A program made the position numbers and the translations under genes. A stretch of DNA of 30,649 nucleotides from a virus. Within the stretch, counting starts at the first letter, position 1. Every line of letters begins with the position of its first letter. Shown here piece after piece: positions 13,670-21,436 of the stretch. The stretch lies in the IMG/VR virus record IMGVR_UViG_3300046387_000051, positions 1-30,649 of that record; one strand, given 5' to 3'. Under the pieces are notes generated by a model. That model saw only the letters and a list, made by a program, of their open reading frames with translations, did not search any database and had not been told where the DNA came from.

Positions 13670-13897
13670 ATGTCAAAAAAGGATGCTTGTTACCACAAAG
13701 TCAAGGCACGTTATCGTGTCTTTCCGAGTGCTTACGCTTCCGGTGCGATTGCCAAGTGCAGAAAAGTCGGAGCTAAAAACTGGGGAAATAAAAGCAAGAG
13801 TAAAGCAGTTAGAAAAGCAGATGGAGGAATGGTGCGCGGAGCTTCAAAGTTCAGAGACGGACAGAAGTACCGCTATAAAACCACCAAGATCTACTGA
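13670..13897 (+). CDS. Small basic protein, KDACYHKVK family
   Basis: The 75-residue protein starts MSKKDACYHKVKARYRVFPS and continues AYASGAIAKCRKVGAKNWGN. This signature is strongly conserved in small proteins of marine phages and giant viruses. Residues 45-75 are a basic tail (KADGGMVRGASKFRDGQKYR). The ATG at 13670 is chosen because it falls one base after the previous stop and begins the conserved block; an in-frame ATG at 13631 lies inside the previous gene. Function unknown; DNA condensation or a virion role is inferred from composition. Confidence 0.82.
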   Translation: MSKKDACYHKVKARYRVFPSAYASGAIAKCRKVGAKNWGNKSKSKAVRKADGGMVRGASKFRDGQKYRYKTTKIY

Positions 13898-14181
13898 TGC
13901 CAGCAGTAAGAAAAACTAAAAAAGGGTTAGCCCTCAAACGCTGGTTCAAAGAGGACTGGAAAGACGTTCGCACGGGCAAGAAGTGTGGACGCGGAAAGAG
14001 CGAGAAGAGGGGCACACCGTATTGTCGCCCGTCTAAACGAGTCTCTTCTAAGACACCCAAGACTACTAAAGAAATGACAGCCGCTGAGAAGCGCAGTAGA
14101 GTTAGTCAAAAGAAACGGCTGGGACAACCAGCTGGTAAACCTCGTAGAGTCAAAGCAGTTAGAAGGAGGAAGACGAAATGA
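13897..14181 (+). CDS. Small basic protein, DUF5872-like
   Basis: The 94-residue protein has the core GLALKRWFKEDWKDVRTGKK followed by CGRGKSEKRGTPYCRPSKRV and SSKTPKT. The W-x-D-V...CGR...PYCRPSKRVSSKTPKT pattern is one I know from DUF5872-type proteins of phages and giant viruses; the family number is from memory. Two Cys flank a basic loop. The C-terminus is nearly all Lys, Arg and Gln. It overlaps the previous stop (TGATG) and its own stop overlaps the next ATG (ATGA). Confidence 0.82.
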   Translation: MPAVRKTKKGLALKRWFKEDWKDVRTGKKCGRGKSEKRGTPYCRPSKRVSSKTPKTTKEMTAAEKRSRVSQKKRLGQPAGKPRRVKAVRRRKTK

Positions 14182-14405
14182 TTAAAAAGCGTAAAGGCAT
14201 GAAAAAAGGCGGCGTGATGAAATCCAAAGGTTACCGTCGTGGCGGTGCCGTTGGTATGAAGTCTAAAGGTATGAAACGCGGTGGTGCTGTTGGTATGAAA
14301 TCCAAAGGCATGAAGCGTGGCGGTGCCGCTAAAAAACCCACAATGACACTGGCTCAAATTAGAGCAGCAGCCAAGAAAAAAGGTTATAAGCTCACTAAAG
14401 CGTAA
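14178..14405 (+). CDS. Lys/Gly-rich repeat protein
   Basis: The 75-residue protein is made largely of three tandem 13-residue repeats (MKSKGMKRGGAVG type, residues 14-52), followed by a helical end (LAQIRAAAKKKGYKLTKA). It is strongly basic with no acidic residues in the repeat. Such a peptide would bind nucleic acid or an acidic surface. The preceding GGAGGAAGACGAA is a strong ribosome binding site. It is the last of the basic cluster and its stop overlaps the next gene (TAATG). Confidence 0.8.
   Translation: MIKKRKGMKKGGVMKSKGYRRGGAVGMKSKGMKRGGAVGMKSKGMKRGGAAKKPTMTLAQIRAAAKKKGYKLTKA
14217..14333 (+). repeat. Three tandem 39-bp coding repeats
   Basis: Three in-frame 39-bp units encode MKSKG(Y/M)(R/K)RGGA(V/A)(G/K). 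The units differ at synonymous positions (for example AAGTCTAAAGG versus AAATCCAAAGG), so the repeat is old or kept at the peptide level. Confidence 0.85.
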
Positions 14406-15082
14406 TGCCTTATCTTCAAAGCAATATCCCTCACTTCAAGTGTTGGGTGCGCCGGGAATACACACACAACCATGAGAAATACCATGGCGAGTTTTTACAC
14501 GCCATGGCTATCGCTGTAACGACTATGCCATGCAGGTCGTTGAGCTTTCAGGTTATATTCACGGGCATCGAAGCTGAAGGTGAGGAAGAGGACACTGTAC
14601 ACGGCGGTGCAATGTGGGCGCGTATGCCTATCACTGCACTGGTGGCAGATGAGCCTTTAGAAGAATGGCCTGTTCCTATGGCTGTTCATGATGCACAACC
14701 ATGGGATTGCTCATCGCATAACCATGCCGTGTATGTTTTAGACAGAGCCACACCTTGTCCCTGGTTCGCAAAGATAGATGGCGAGATGTTTCCTGCCAAA
14801 TATTTGTTCACTGTAGATTATTCGGAAAACGAAATCGCGGATGACCCGGCACAACACAAGCAGAGCCATGTGTTGCATTTGCTTGATGCTGGCGAGTGGA
14901 CAGGAAATATTGTGGCGTTGCCCAACAACCGTGTTAGGGTGACTCATCCAGCTTGGTTTGAGGCGGGGACTGGTGCCCCAGACTTCAAACCATCTGCTCA
15001 TATACATTATTCTAAAAGTGATTTAGACTATACGTTAGATGTAAACAGGGTGTTTGATAACCTTTATAACGAGGAAGAGTGA
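14405..15082 (+). CDS. Conserved hypothetical protein of the neck region
   Basis: The 225-residue acidic protein is rich in His and Trp. It begins PHFKCWVRREYTHNHEKYHG, has SLSFQVIFTGIEAEGEEEDT and the block PMAVHDAQPWDCSSHNHAVY, and ends with VRVTHPAWFEAGTGAPDFKP and a terminal DNLYNEEE. I remember similar uncharacterised proteins in marine phages but no function. The many His, Asp and Cys could bind metal. It lies between the basic cluster and the adaptor-like gene, whose ATG it overlaps (TGATG), so a neck, assembly or modification role is possible. Confidence 0.8.
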   Translation: MPYLQSNIPHFKCWVRREYTHNHEKYHGEFLHAMAIAVTTMPCRSLSFQVIFTGIEAEGEEEDTVHGGAMWARMPITALVADEPLEEWPVPMAVHDAQPWDCSSHNHAVYVLDRATPCPWFAKIDGEMFPAKYLFTVDYSENEIADDPAQHKQSHVLHLLDAGEWTGNIVALPNNRVRVTHPAWFEAGTGAPDFKPSAHIHYSKSDLDYTLDVNRVFDNLYNEEE

Positions 15083-15750
15083 TGGCAACGTCCAGTTCAA
15101 GGAACTTTACTCTTGATGTAGCTGAAGTCATTGAGGAAGCCTACGAACGTTGTGGGTTGGAAGTCAGGACTGGGTATGACGCTGAAACGGCGAGACGCTC
15201 ACTTAACATCATGTTTGCAGATTGGGCAAATAGAGGCGTAAATCTGTGGACGGTGCAATTGGGCACACAAGCCCTCACATCAGGTACATCTACCTACACC
15301 CTCTCTAACGAGATTACTGATATACTTGAAGTGGTTGTTCGTCGTGACAATACTGATTTTCAGGTGCAACGCATTAGCCGAGGCGAGTATCAGAGTCAGC
15401 CAAACAAAGCGACAACAGGCAAGCCCTCTAGTTTCTATTTCAACAGACAGATTACACCAGAGATAAACCTATGGCCTACGCCTGAAAACAGCACAGATGT
15501 TTTACGTTATTACTTTGTTCAACGCATACAAGACGCTGATGCTTTGGTAAATGATGTAGATGCACCATTCCGGTTTCTGCCTTGTATGGCAGCAGGACTG
15601 GCATACTATCTTTCTGTTAAACGCGCACCTCAAAGAATACAGGTTTTGAAATCAATCTACGAAGAAGAGTTTCAGCGTGCGGCAGATGAAGACGAGGATC
15701 GTGTAGCACTCAAACTTACTCCAAGTATTGATTATTTACGGGTGCGCTAA
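15082..15750 (+). CDS. Head-to-tail adaptor-like protein (P22 gp4-like)
   Basis: The 222-residue protein starts with a helix (TLDVAEVIEEAYERCGLEVR) and LNIMFADWANRGVNLWTVQL, followed by a strand region (TYTLSNEITDILEVVVRRD), GKPSSFYFNRQITPEINLWP and C-terminal helices (MAAGLAYYLSVKRAP). This plan resembles P22 gp4-type adaptors, which bind under the portal and seal packaged DNA. The ATG at 15082 has GAGGA six bases upstream and overlaps the previous stop; an alternative GTG is at 15079. It is one of a run of neck genes. Confidence 0.78.
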   Translation: MATSSSRNFTLDVAEVIEEAYERCGLEVRTGYDAETARRSLNIMFADWANRGVNLWTVQLGTQALTSGTSTYTLSNEITDILEVVVRRDNTDFQVQRISRGEYQSQPNKATTGKPSSFYFNRQITPEINLWPTPENSTDVLRYYFVQRIQDADALVNDVDAPFRFLPCMAAGLAYYLSVKRAPQRIQVLKSIYEEEFQRAADEDEDRVALKLTPSIDYLRVR

Positions 15751-16265
15751 TGGCTCGGTTTGCATCAGGTAAAAGAGCATACGGCATTTCAGATAGATCT
15801 GGTTTCCGATACCGCAAGGCAGAGATGCGGAAAGAGTGGAACGGTCTGTTGGTGGGGCCGGATGAGTATGAACCAAAACACCCACAATTAACACCGCCTC
15901 GAAACATTGCAGATCCAGAGGCTATTCGTAATGCTAGGACAGATCGAACAGAACCAGCCATTGAGGTTCTTTTGGGTCTTGATCCTTTTAAATCAGGTTC
16001 GGCTAGTTCGGCGGTTATAACTGTTACAGAAACAGCCCATGGTCGTTCTACTAGCGACGTAGTTAGGTTCAGATCTACTCTGCCTTTTGATGGTTTTACG
16101 TCAACTGCACTTGAAAACAGTAGCGGGTTTACAATTACAGTTGTGGACACAAACTCGTATACTTTTGATATCAGTCAACGAGGGTCATCCGAAACAGCCA
16201 CTGTTGGTTCTGTGTCTGGTGGCGGTAAAGTAGCTTCGGCTGGCCCGGTAACAGTGAGTGCATAA
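15750..16265 (+). CDS. Virion protein with a C-terminal beta module shared with the nozzle-like protein
   Basis: The 171-residue protein begins MARFASGKRAYGISDRSGFR, then KEWNGLLVGPDEYEPKHPQL, an opening conserved in marine phage structural proteins. Residues 84-141 form a beta module (SSAVITVTETAHGRSTSDVV then a TNSYTFDI end) that closely parallels residues 109-164 of the large protein at 26311. The start overlaps the previous stop (TAATGG). Its place between two adaptor-like genes supports a neck or tail-attachment part. Confidence 0.8.
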   Translation: MARFASGKRAYGISDRSGFRYRKAEMRKEWNGLLVGPDEYEPKHPQLTPPRNIADPEAIRNARTDRTEPAIEVLLGLDPFKSGSASSAVITVTETAHGRSTSDVVRFRSTLPFDGFTSTALENSSGFTITVVDTNSYTFDISQRGSSETATVGSVSGGGKVASAGPVTVSA

Positions 16266-16267
16266 TT

Positions 16268-16915
16268 ATGAGTTTTACTTACGGCGAACTAAAAACAGCA
16301 ATTCAGGATTACACTGAGAATACAGAGACATCCTTTACTACTCACTTGAATGATTTTATCAAGGCGGCTGAAGACAGGCTTTTCAAGTCCGTGGACTTTG
16401 AAATATTTCGTAAAAACGTCACCAGCGCGTTTACGTCCAGTGACCGGTTTCTAACTGTACCTACGGATTTTCTAGCGTCGTTTTCGTTGCGTATCACAAC
16501 ATCAGGTTCTGAACGTTTTTTAGAACAAAAAGACGTTAATTTTTTGCAAACATACACCCCGTCTGCATCCACAACTGGTTTGCCTAAATATTATGCAAGG
16601 TTCGATGAGAATAATTTAATAGTCGCACCCACGCCAGACTCTAACTACACGGTGGAGTTACACTACTATTTTAGACCGACAAGTCTTACAGCTGGTGCTG
16701 ATAGCGGTACGACTTGGTTAAGTACAAATGCGTCCTTTGCTTTGTTATATGGCAGTTTGTTTGAAGCCTACGCTTATATGAAAAGCGATCCTGATATGTT
16801 AAAAGTTTATAGTGACAGATTTACAGAGGAACTGTTGCGACTGAAAGATCTGGGTGAGGCACGAGAAAATACAGATGCTTATCGTAAGGGTCTTCCAAGT
16901 AGAGAAAGGACGTAA
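16268..16915 (+). CDS. Neck adaptor-like protein (SU10-adaptor-like)
   Basis: The 215-residue protein begins with a helix (YGELKTAIQDYTENTETSFT), then HLNDFIKAAEDRLFKSVDFE and strands RFLTVPTDFLASFSLRIT and PKYYARFDENNLIVAPTPDS. C-terminal helices follow (LYGSLFEAYAYMKSDPDMLK, then RFTEELLRL). The order helix - beta hairpin - YYFRP - helix is the plan of short-tailed-phage adaptors such as those I recall from SU10-like phages. A ring of this protein would link portal and nozzle. It is distinct from the gene at 15082; both together suggest a two-layer neck. Confidence 0.75.
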   Translation: MSFTYGELKTAIQDYTENTETSFTTHLNDFIKAAEDRLFKSVDFEIFRKNVTSAFTSSDRFLTVPTDFLASFSLRITTSGSERFLEQKDVNFLQTYTPSASTTGLPKYYARFDENNLIVAPTPDSNYTVELHYYFRPTSLTAGADSGTTWLSTNASFALLYGSLFEAYAYMKSDPDMLKVYSDRFTEELLRLKDLGEARENTDAYRKGLPSRERT

Positions 16916-16917
16916 CG

Positions 16918-17346
16918 ATGGCAACCTCTAACGCTGCAACCACATATCTTGAGGGTAAGTTACTTAGCTTTATCTTCAAAAACAATGCCGCAAGTTTTTC
17001 ATCACCCGGCGACAGTATCTATGTTGGCCTAGCAACTGCTGTATCCGATGCAGAAGGTGGTAGTCTGACGGAGGCAAGTTTTACTAATTATGCACGACAG
17101 CAAGTTACTGCGGCTAACTGGACGATTGCTTCTACAAGCACGGACGCACAAACCGTTGTAAATGCTGCCAACATAGAGTTTCCAGCATCGGGCGGTAGCA
17201 CTCAGATAATAACTCATGTGTTTTTGGCTGACGCATCAACCAGTGGCAACATACTTTTTGTAGGTGCTTTGGATTCCTCAAGATCTGTTGCATCTGGGGA
17301 CATCTTCCGAATCAACGCGAGTAACTTAACCATTGAGTTGAAATAA
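16918..17346 (+). CDS. Tail-fibre-associated protein, Gp80-like
   Basis: The 142-residue protein starts TTYLEGKLLSFIFKNNAASF, then DSIYVGLATAVSDAEGGSLT and NYARQQVTAANWTIA. It ends with a beta region (ITHVFLADASTSGNILFVGA). The Y-L-E-x-x-L-L...YVGL...NYARQ pattern is that of small phage tail-fibre proteins often annotated Gp80-like. It is two bases after the adaptor-like gene and overlaps the first fibre gene (TAATGG), marking the boundary between neck and fibre modules. No enzymatic motif is visible. Confidence 0.8.
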   Translation: MATSNAATTYLEGKLLSFIFKNNAASFSSPGDSIYVGLATAVSDAEGGSLTEASFTNYARQQVTAANWTIASTSTDAQTVVNAANIEFPASGGSTQIITHVFLADASTSGNILFVGALDSSRSVASGDIFRINASNLTIELK

Positions 17347-19607
17347 TGGCTTTTGCAGTTAACGATAGAGTAAAAGAAACCAGCACGACTACAGGCACTG
17401 GCACTCTTTCGTTGGCTGGTGCGCTTACGGGGTTTCAAACCTTTGTAACGGGCATAGGTAATAGCAACACTACCTACTATGCGATTGTGCATGAAAGTGC
17501 TGATGAATTTGAAGTGGGCATTGGGACTGTAACGGATGCCTCGCCTGATACTCTGTCTCGCACAACCATACTAGAAAGCTCGAACAGCGATAGCGCGGTG
17601 AACTTTTCTTCTGGCACGAAGACCGTGTTCTGCACATTGCCTGCTGAAAAAGCATTGCTGGTGCCTGGGTCGGGTGATCTGACGATTGATGCACCTGCTG
17701 ACATCATTCTTGATGCAGATGGCGCAGATGTTCTGCTGAAAGATGCTGGTACACAATACGCCGCGCTGACTAATTCTTCCGGCAATCTAATCTTGAAGTC
17801 AGGTTCTACCACTGCGATCACGTTTGACGGAGCCAATGCAACGTTTGCCGGGACTGTCACAATAGGCAGTGCTGGTATCAGTGAAGCAGAACTAGAGATA
17901 CTTGATGGAGCAACCGTCACTACGGACGAGTTGAACGTACTTGACGGTATTACTTCTACGGTAGCGGAACTGAATATCGTTGATGGGAATACTTCAGCTT
18001 CATCGGTCACAGTAGCTGACGCAGATCGTGTTGTATTGAACGATGCAGGCACGATGAAGCAGGTGGCTGTCACAGATTTATCTGCATATTTTGACGATGA
18101 AATCACGGCAATGCCTAATCTTGTCACTACCGCAGCGACGACTGTTGGCGCATTAGATTCGGGTTCAATCACATCAAACTTTGGCACAATAAATAACGGT
18201 GCCAGCACTATCACGACGACTGGTGCAATTACTGGTGGTTCACTTGTTGCAGATGATGTAACGGTCAATGGCAAAGCAATCACTATGACCGGCTCTAGTA
18301 GTGATACCGCCACACTTACGGTGGGCACGAACGGTACATTAGATATTGTCACAACCGACGATGCAGCGGCAGCTGCAAACATACAGATTACCGCAGATGG
18401 CACAGCAGAGCTTGCAGGCACAACGGTTACGCTTGACTCATCCGGTGGGATTACATTGGACGCAGATGGCGGCACAATCACCTTTGCCGATGCAGGTTCA
18501 TCGCTAGGTACAATTACATCGTCTGGATACTCAGGCACTGCGGCTGTTGCCACAACAGTTACTGTTAGCGACAGCACAGCAAACACAAACTTCCCCGTGG
18601 TATTTCACGATGAATCAAACGCGCTATTAGATGACACGGGCGCACTGCGCTACAACCCAAGTACAGGTGAGTTACTGGTTCCAAAACTTACCGTGGCGGG
18701 TACAACTACAACTGTAGACACCGTTACGATGAACGCAGAAAACGCGATTATCTTTGAGGGTGCTACTGCTGATGCTCACGAAACTACACTGACAATCGTA
18801 GACCCAACGGCAGACAGAACAATCAACTTACCGAACCAGTCGGGCACGATACCTGTGCTTGCCGCCGCAAGTAACACAGCAATTACATCAACGCCAGCAG
18901 AGCTAAACATCCTAGATGGTGCAACCGTAGTTGTTGGCGAGATAAACGCCCTTGATTTAGGCTCAACGGCTGTTGGCACAGCGATTGCGTCAAAGGCAGT
19001 CGTACTAGACTCCAACAAGGATTACACTGGAATTAGAAACTTTACAGTCACCGGAGAGTTGGACGCGGCAACGGGTGACTTTTCTAGTGATGTAGACATA
19101 GATGGCGACCTGCTTGTAGGTGACGACATTACATTGGACAGCGATGCGGCTGTTCTAGGGTTTGGTGCAGACAAGGACGTAACGCTTACGCATGTTGCTG
19201 ATACTGCTTTGTTGCTGAATAGCTCACGCCAACTACAGTTTGGTGACTCAGGTACATATATTCATCAAAGTGCAGACGGTGTTCTTGATTTGGTATCTGA
19301 TACAGAACTAGAACTGAACGCCACGACGATAGACATCAACGGTAATGTAGAGATTAGCGGCACAACAACTCAGACAGGCGTATCAACATCAACGGCAAAG
19401 GATGTGTTCAATGCAGGCATGTCGGTAAAGAACGGAGCTACATCAGCAGGGTTTGTAGAGTTCTTTGAAGACAGCGATAACGGCACGAACAAGGCAACGC
19501 TTATCGGCCCAGCATCTACTGCGGATGTAACGCTGACACTACCCAGTGCAACAGGCACAGTGGCAACCACGGATGATGCAACGGCATTGGCAATCGCGTT
19601 AGGATAA
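17346..19607 (+). CDS. Long repeat-rich tail fibre protein
   Basis: The 753-residue protein begins MAFAVNDRVKETSTTTGTGT and LAGALTGFQTFVTGIG, a common N-terminal domain of marine phage fibres (residues 1-100). It continues with a very long Thr/Ala/Gly/Asp-rich beta region containing ELNxLDGxT repeats (about residues 180-215 and 518-540), ILDADG-type repeats and a DRTINLPNQSGTIPV-like segment (about 480). It has no chaperone end. Such repeats fold as trimeric beta-helical shafts. It is the first and longest gene of the fibre cassette, probably the main shaft. Confidence 0.85.
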   Translation: MAFAVNDRVKETSTTTGTGTLSLAGALTGFQTFVTGIGNSNTTYYAIVHESADEFEVGIGTVTDASPDTLSRTTILESSNSDSAVNFSSGTKTVFCTLPAEKALLVPGSGDLTIDAPADIILDADGADVLLKDAGTQYAALTNSSGNLILKSGSTTAITFDGANATFAGTVTIGSAGISEAELEILDGATVTTDELNVLDGITSTVAELNIVDGNTSASSVTVADADRVVLNDAGTMKQVAVTDLSAYFDDEITAMPNLVTTAATTVGALDSGSITSNFGTINNGASTITTTGAITGGSLVADDVTVNGKAITMTGSSSDTATLTVGTNGTLDIVTTDDAAAAANIQITADGTAELAGTTVTLDSSGGITLDADGGTITFADAGSSLGTITSSGYSGTAAVATTVTVSDSTANTNFPVVFHDESNALLDDTGALRYNPSTGELLVPKLTVAGTTTTVDTVTMNAENAIIFEGATADAHETTLTIVDPTADRTINLPNQSGTIPVLAAASNTAITSTPAELNILDGATVVVGEINALDLGSTAVGTAIASKAVVLDSNKDYTGIRNFTVTGELDAATGDFSSDVDIDGDLLVGDDITLDSDAAVLGFGADKDVTLTHVADTALLLNSSRQLQFGDSGTYIHQSADGVLDLVSDTELELNATTIDINGNVEISGTTTQTGVSTSTAKDVFNAGMSVKNGATSAGFVEFFEDSDNGTNKATLIGPASTADVTLTLPSATGTVATTDDATALAIALG
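17885..17990 (+). repeat. LDG repeats in fibre gene
   Basis: Three adjacent degenerate units of about 13 codons encode AELEILDGATV, DELNVLDGITS and AELNIVDGNTS. A further copy lies near 18895-18960 (AELNILDGATV). They are imperfect at the DNA level and mark the beta shaft. Confidence 0.75.
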
Positions 19608-19610
19608 AAC

Positions 19611-19961
19611 ATGGCTAATATATTCAAGGTAAAAACACATGCGGCAATGCCTGCTTCGGCTGGGACTTTGGAGACATTGTATACCTGCCCCGGCTCTACA
19701 ACTTCTGTTGTCCTTGGACTGATACTTTGTAACGTAGGCACAGCACAACACACTGTAGACGTACAGTTGGTTTCAGATACCAGTGACACAGAAACAAACG
19801 CAACAGTAAAGCTGTTGGAGAATGTACCGATACCCGCAGGTTCATCACTAGAGGTACTGTCAGGCGGCAAGGTCGTAGTACAGGCCACGGACGTTATAAA
19901 GATTGACGCAGACACGGCGGCAAAGATTGATGCGACACTGAGTATTATGGAGATTACCTGA
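19611..19961 (+). CDS. Small beta-rich virion protein
   Basis: The 116-residue protein starts MANIFKVKTHAAMPASAGTL, then LYTCPGSTTSVVLGLILCNV, TVDVQLVSD and a closing region (ENVPIPAGSSLEVLSGGKVV). The MANIFK...LYT-x-P-x-x-x-x-x-VVLGL pattern recurs in small structural proteins of marine phages near fibre genes. It appears to be one beta-sandwich. It lies three bases after the long fibre and overlaps the next fibre (TGATGG). It may cap or attach the fibre. Confidence 0.8.
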   Translation: MANIFKVKTHAAMPASAGTLETLYTCPGSTTSVVLGLILCNVGTAQHTVDVQLVSDTSDTETNATVKLLENVPIPAGSSLEVLSGGKVVVQATDVIKIDADTAAKIDATLSIMEIT

Positions 19962-21088
19962 TGGGTTATACTGGTAAGAAGCCAACCAATGTAGTCGATG
20001 TCAGCGAAACGCAATCACTTACGGTTGATGGCGACCTGACAATCTCTGACAAAATTGTCCACTCTGGGGATACAAATACTGCAATTAGATTTGCGGCGGC
20101 AGATACGGTAACTATCGAAACGGCTGGAAGCGAAAGGGTAAGGGTCGATAGCAATGGTCAACTTGGGATAGGCGTAACTTCTGTAGACACGGCACTTCAT
20201 GTAAAATCTGCTAATGACACGGTTGCAATCATTGAAAGTAGTGATGCTACATCAAAACTGCAAATTAAAGATAGTGATAGCACCAATGGTGCAAGTCTAG
20301 CTGTAACAAACGAAATATTTAATATTCAAGTTAACGGGTCCGAGCGTATGCGTATCGACAGTTCAGGCAATGTACAAATCGGCTCAACCAATAGTGGTGT
20401 TGCAGGTACGCTTGATGTTTCTGTAGGTAGCACTTCTTCTTCGGGTGGAATTACCTTGTTCTCACCTACTAATGGCACACATTCTCTTGGTTTTGCAGAT
20501 GGCACATCAGGCACTGACCGATATAGAGGCTATTTAGAATATCAACACGCTAGTGATGCAATGACTTTTGGGGTTCAAGCTAGTGAGGCTATGAGGATAG
20601 ACTCGTCTCCTCAAGTTTTAATGGGTAAAACAGTAGCAAATCTTACGACTGCTGGAAGCCTTCAAGCCGCTAATGCAACATCAGATGGTTCTCCAGCTTA
20701 TTTCTACATGATTAAAACTTTTAGCGGAACAAGAAACGCTTGGTTGAATTACCACTCTGGGACGTATGTTGGCGGTATAAACATGACCAACACTTCCACA
20801 AGTTTTCCAACATCTTCAGATGAGCGTTTAAAAAAGAATATTGTGGATGCTCCGTCTGCGGGAGACAAAATAGATGCAATGCAGGTTCGTAGTTTTAACT
20901 GGAAGGCCGACGACAGCTTTCAAGAATATGGCCTAATCGCTCAAGAACTTGAGCCAGTCTATGATTTGCCAGTTGAGCAACATGACACTGAAGATACCTA
21001 CACTGTAGACTATAGCAAACTGGTTCCAATTTTATTGAAAGAAATTCAAGACTTGCGTAAGCGTGTCGCAACTCTGGAGAATAATTAA
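19961..21088 (+). CDS. Tail fibre with C-terminal S74-type self-cleaving chaperone
   Basis: The 375-residue protein has an N-terminal MGYTGKKPTNVVDVSETQSL anchor, a shaft with three ER(V/M)R(V/I)DS repeats, and a C-terminal intramolecular chaperone (residues 286-375) starting SDERLKKNI and ending with a coiled coil (PILLKEIQDLRKRVATLENN). In the S74 family Ser286 and Lys291 of SDxRxK catalyse cleavage just before the Ser after trimer folding. Both residues are present. A segment near 20048-20110 is nearly duplicated in the fibre gene at 23054. From about 20200 the composition becomes AT-rich. Confidence 0.88.
   Translation: MGYTGKKPTNVVDVSETQSLTVDGDLTISDKIVHSGDTNTAIRFAAADTVTIETAGSERVRVDSNGQLGIGVTSVDTALHVKSANDTVAIIESSDATSKLQIKDSDSTNGASLAVTNEIFNIQVNGSERMRIDSSGNVQIGSTNSGVAGTLDVSVGSTSSSGGITLFSPTNGTHSLGFADGTSGTDRYRGYLEYQHASDAMTFGVQASEAMRIDSSPQVLMGKTVANLTTAGSLQAANATSDGSPAYFYMIKTFSGTRNAWLNYHSGTYVGGINMTNTSTSFPTSSDERLKKNIVDAPSAGDKIDAMQVRSFNWKADDSFQEYGLIAQELEPVYDLPVEQHDTEDTYTVDYSKLVPILLKEIQDLRKRVATLENN
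20048..20110 (+). repeat. Fibre module duplicated in the gene at 23054 (copy 1)
   Basis: This stretch encodes DKIVHSGDTNTAIRFAAADT and flanking residues and is very similar to 23426-23488 (DKIVHTGDTNTAIRFAAADT). DNA differences are mostly at third positions. It is a shared fibre-shaft module that could serve recombination between the two genes. Confidence 0.8.
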
Positions 21089-21436
21089 ATGCGTTTAGCA
21101 GTTAGCGAGATAAAAACTTGGGCTGGAAAAGTCAAGACTTTGGATTCTGACCCTAAAAGCTGGGCTATTTTTGAACGGCAAAAAGCTATTCACAAACATT
21201 TAGACGAACATGGGATGATAAATCCAATAATAATAAACAGCAATAAAGAGTTGCAAGTTGGAGGGTGTCGTTTGCAATATGCAATTTTGAAGAGATGGCA
21301 ATATATAAATGTGATTATTTGCGATGACCCTGTAGAAATTTTAAACCTTCAAGATATGCAAGCCAACTATGAACACACTTTTCTTCCTCAAAATTTAATA
21401 GAAAGACATAAATTAGTAAGCGGAGTAAAAATGTAA
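21089..21436 (+). CDS. ParB/sulfiredoxin-like small protein
   Basis: The 115-residue protein matches the N-terminal ParB fold: AIHKHLDEHGMINPIIINSN (residues 33-52), ELQVGGCRLQYAILKRWQYI (54-73) and NVIICDD (74-80). GGCRLQYA stands where ParB proteins have the CTP-binding GERRxRA box, so it is degenerate, keeping Gly and Arg. There is no helix-turn-helix. The gene is tucked directly between fibre genes with no gap. It is much more AT-rich than the shaft gene upstream: 17 G/C of 60 in 21301-21360, against 32 of 60 in 18421-18480. This suggests recent acquisition. Confidence 0.75.
   Translation: MRLAVSEIKTWAGKVKTLDSDPKSWAIFERQKAIHKHLDEHGMINPIIINSNKELQVGGCRLQYAILKRWQYINVIICDDPVEILNLQDMQANYEHTFLPQNLIERHKLVSGVKM

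Noticed and set aside
17477-18586. Long leftward open frame (369 codons)
   Set aside because: Antisense shadow of the repeat-rich fibre gene; composition (Val, Ser, Ala, Pro runs) mirrors its codons, and no leftward signals exist there.
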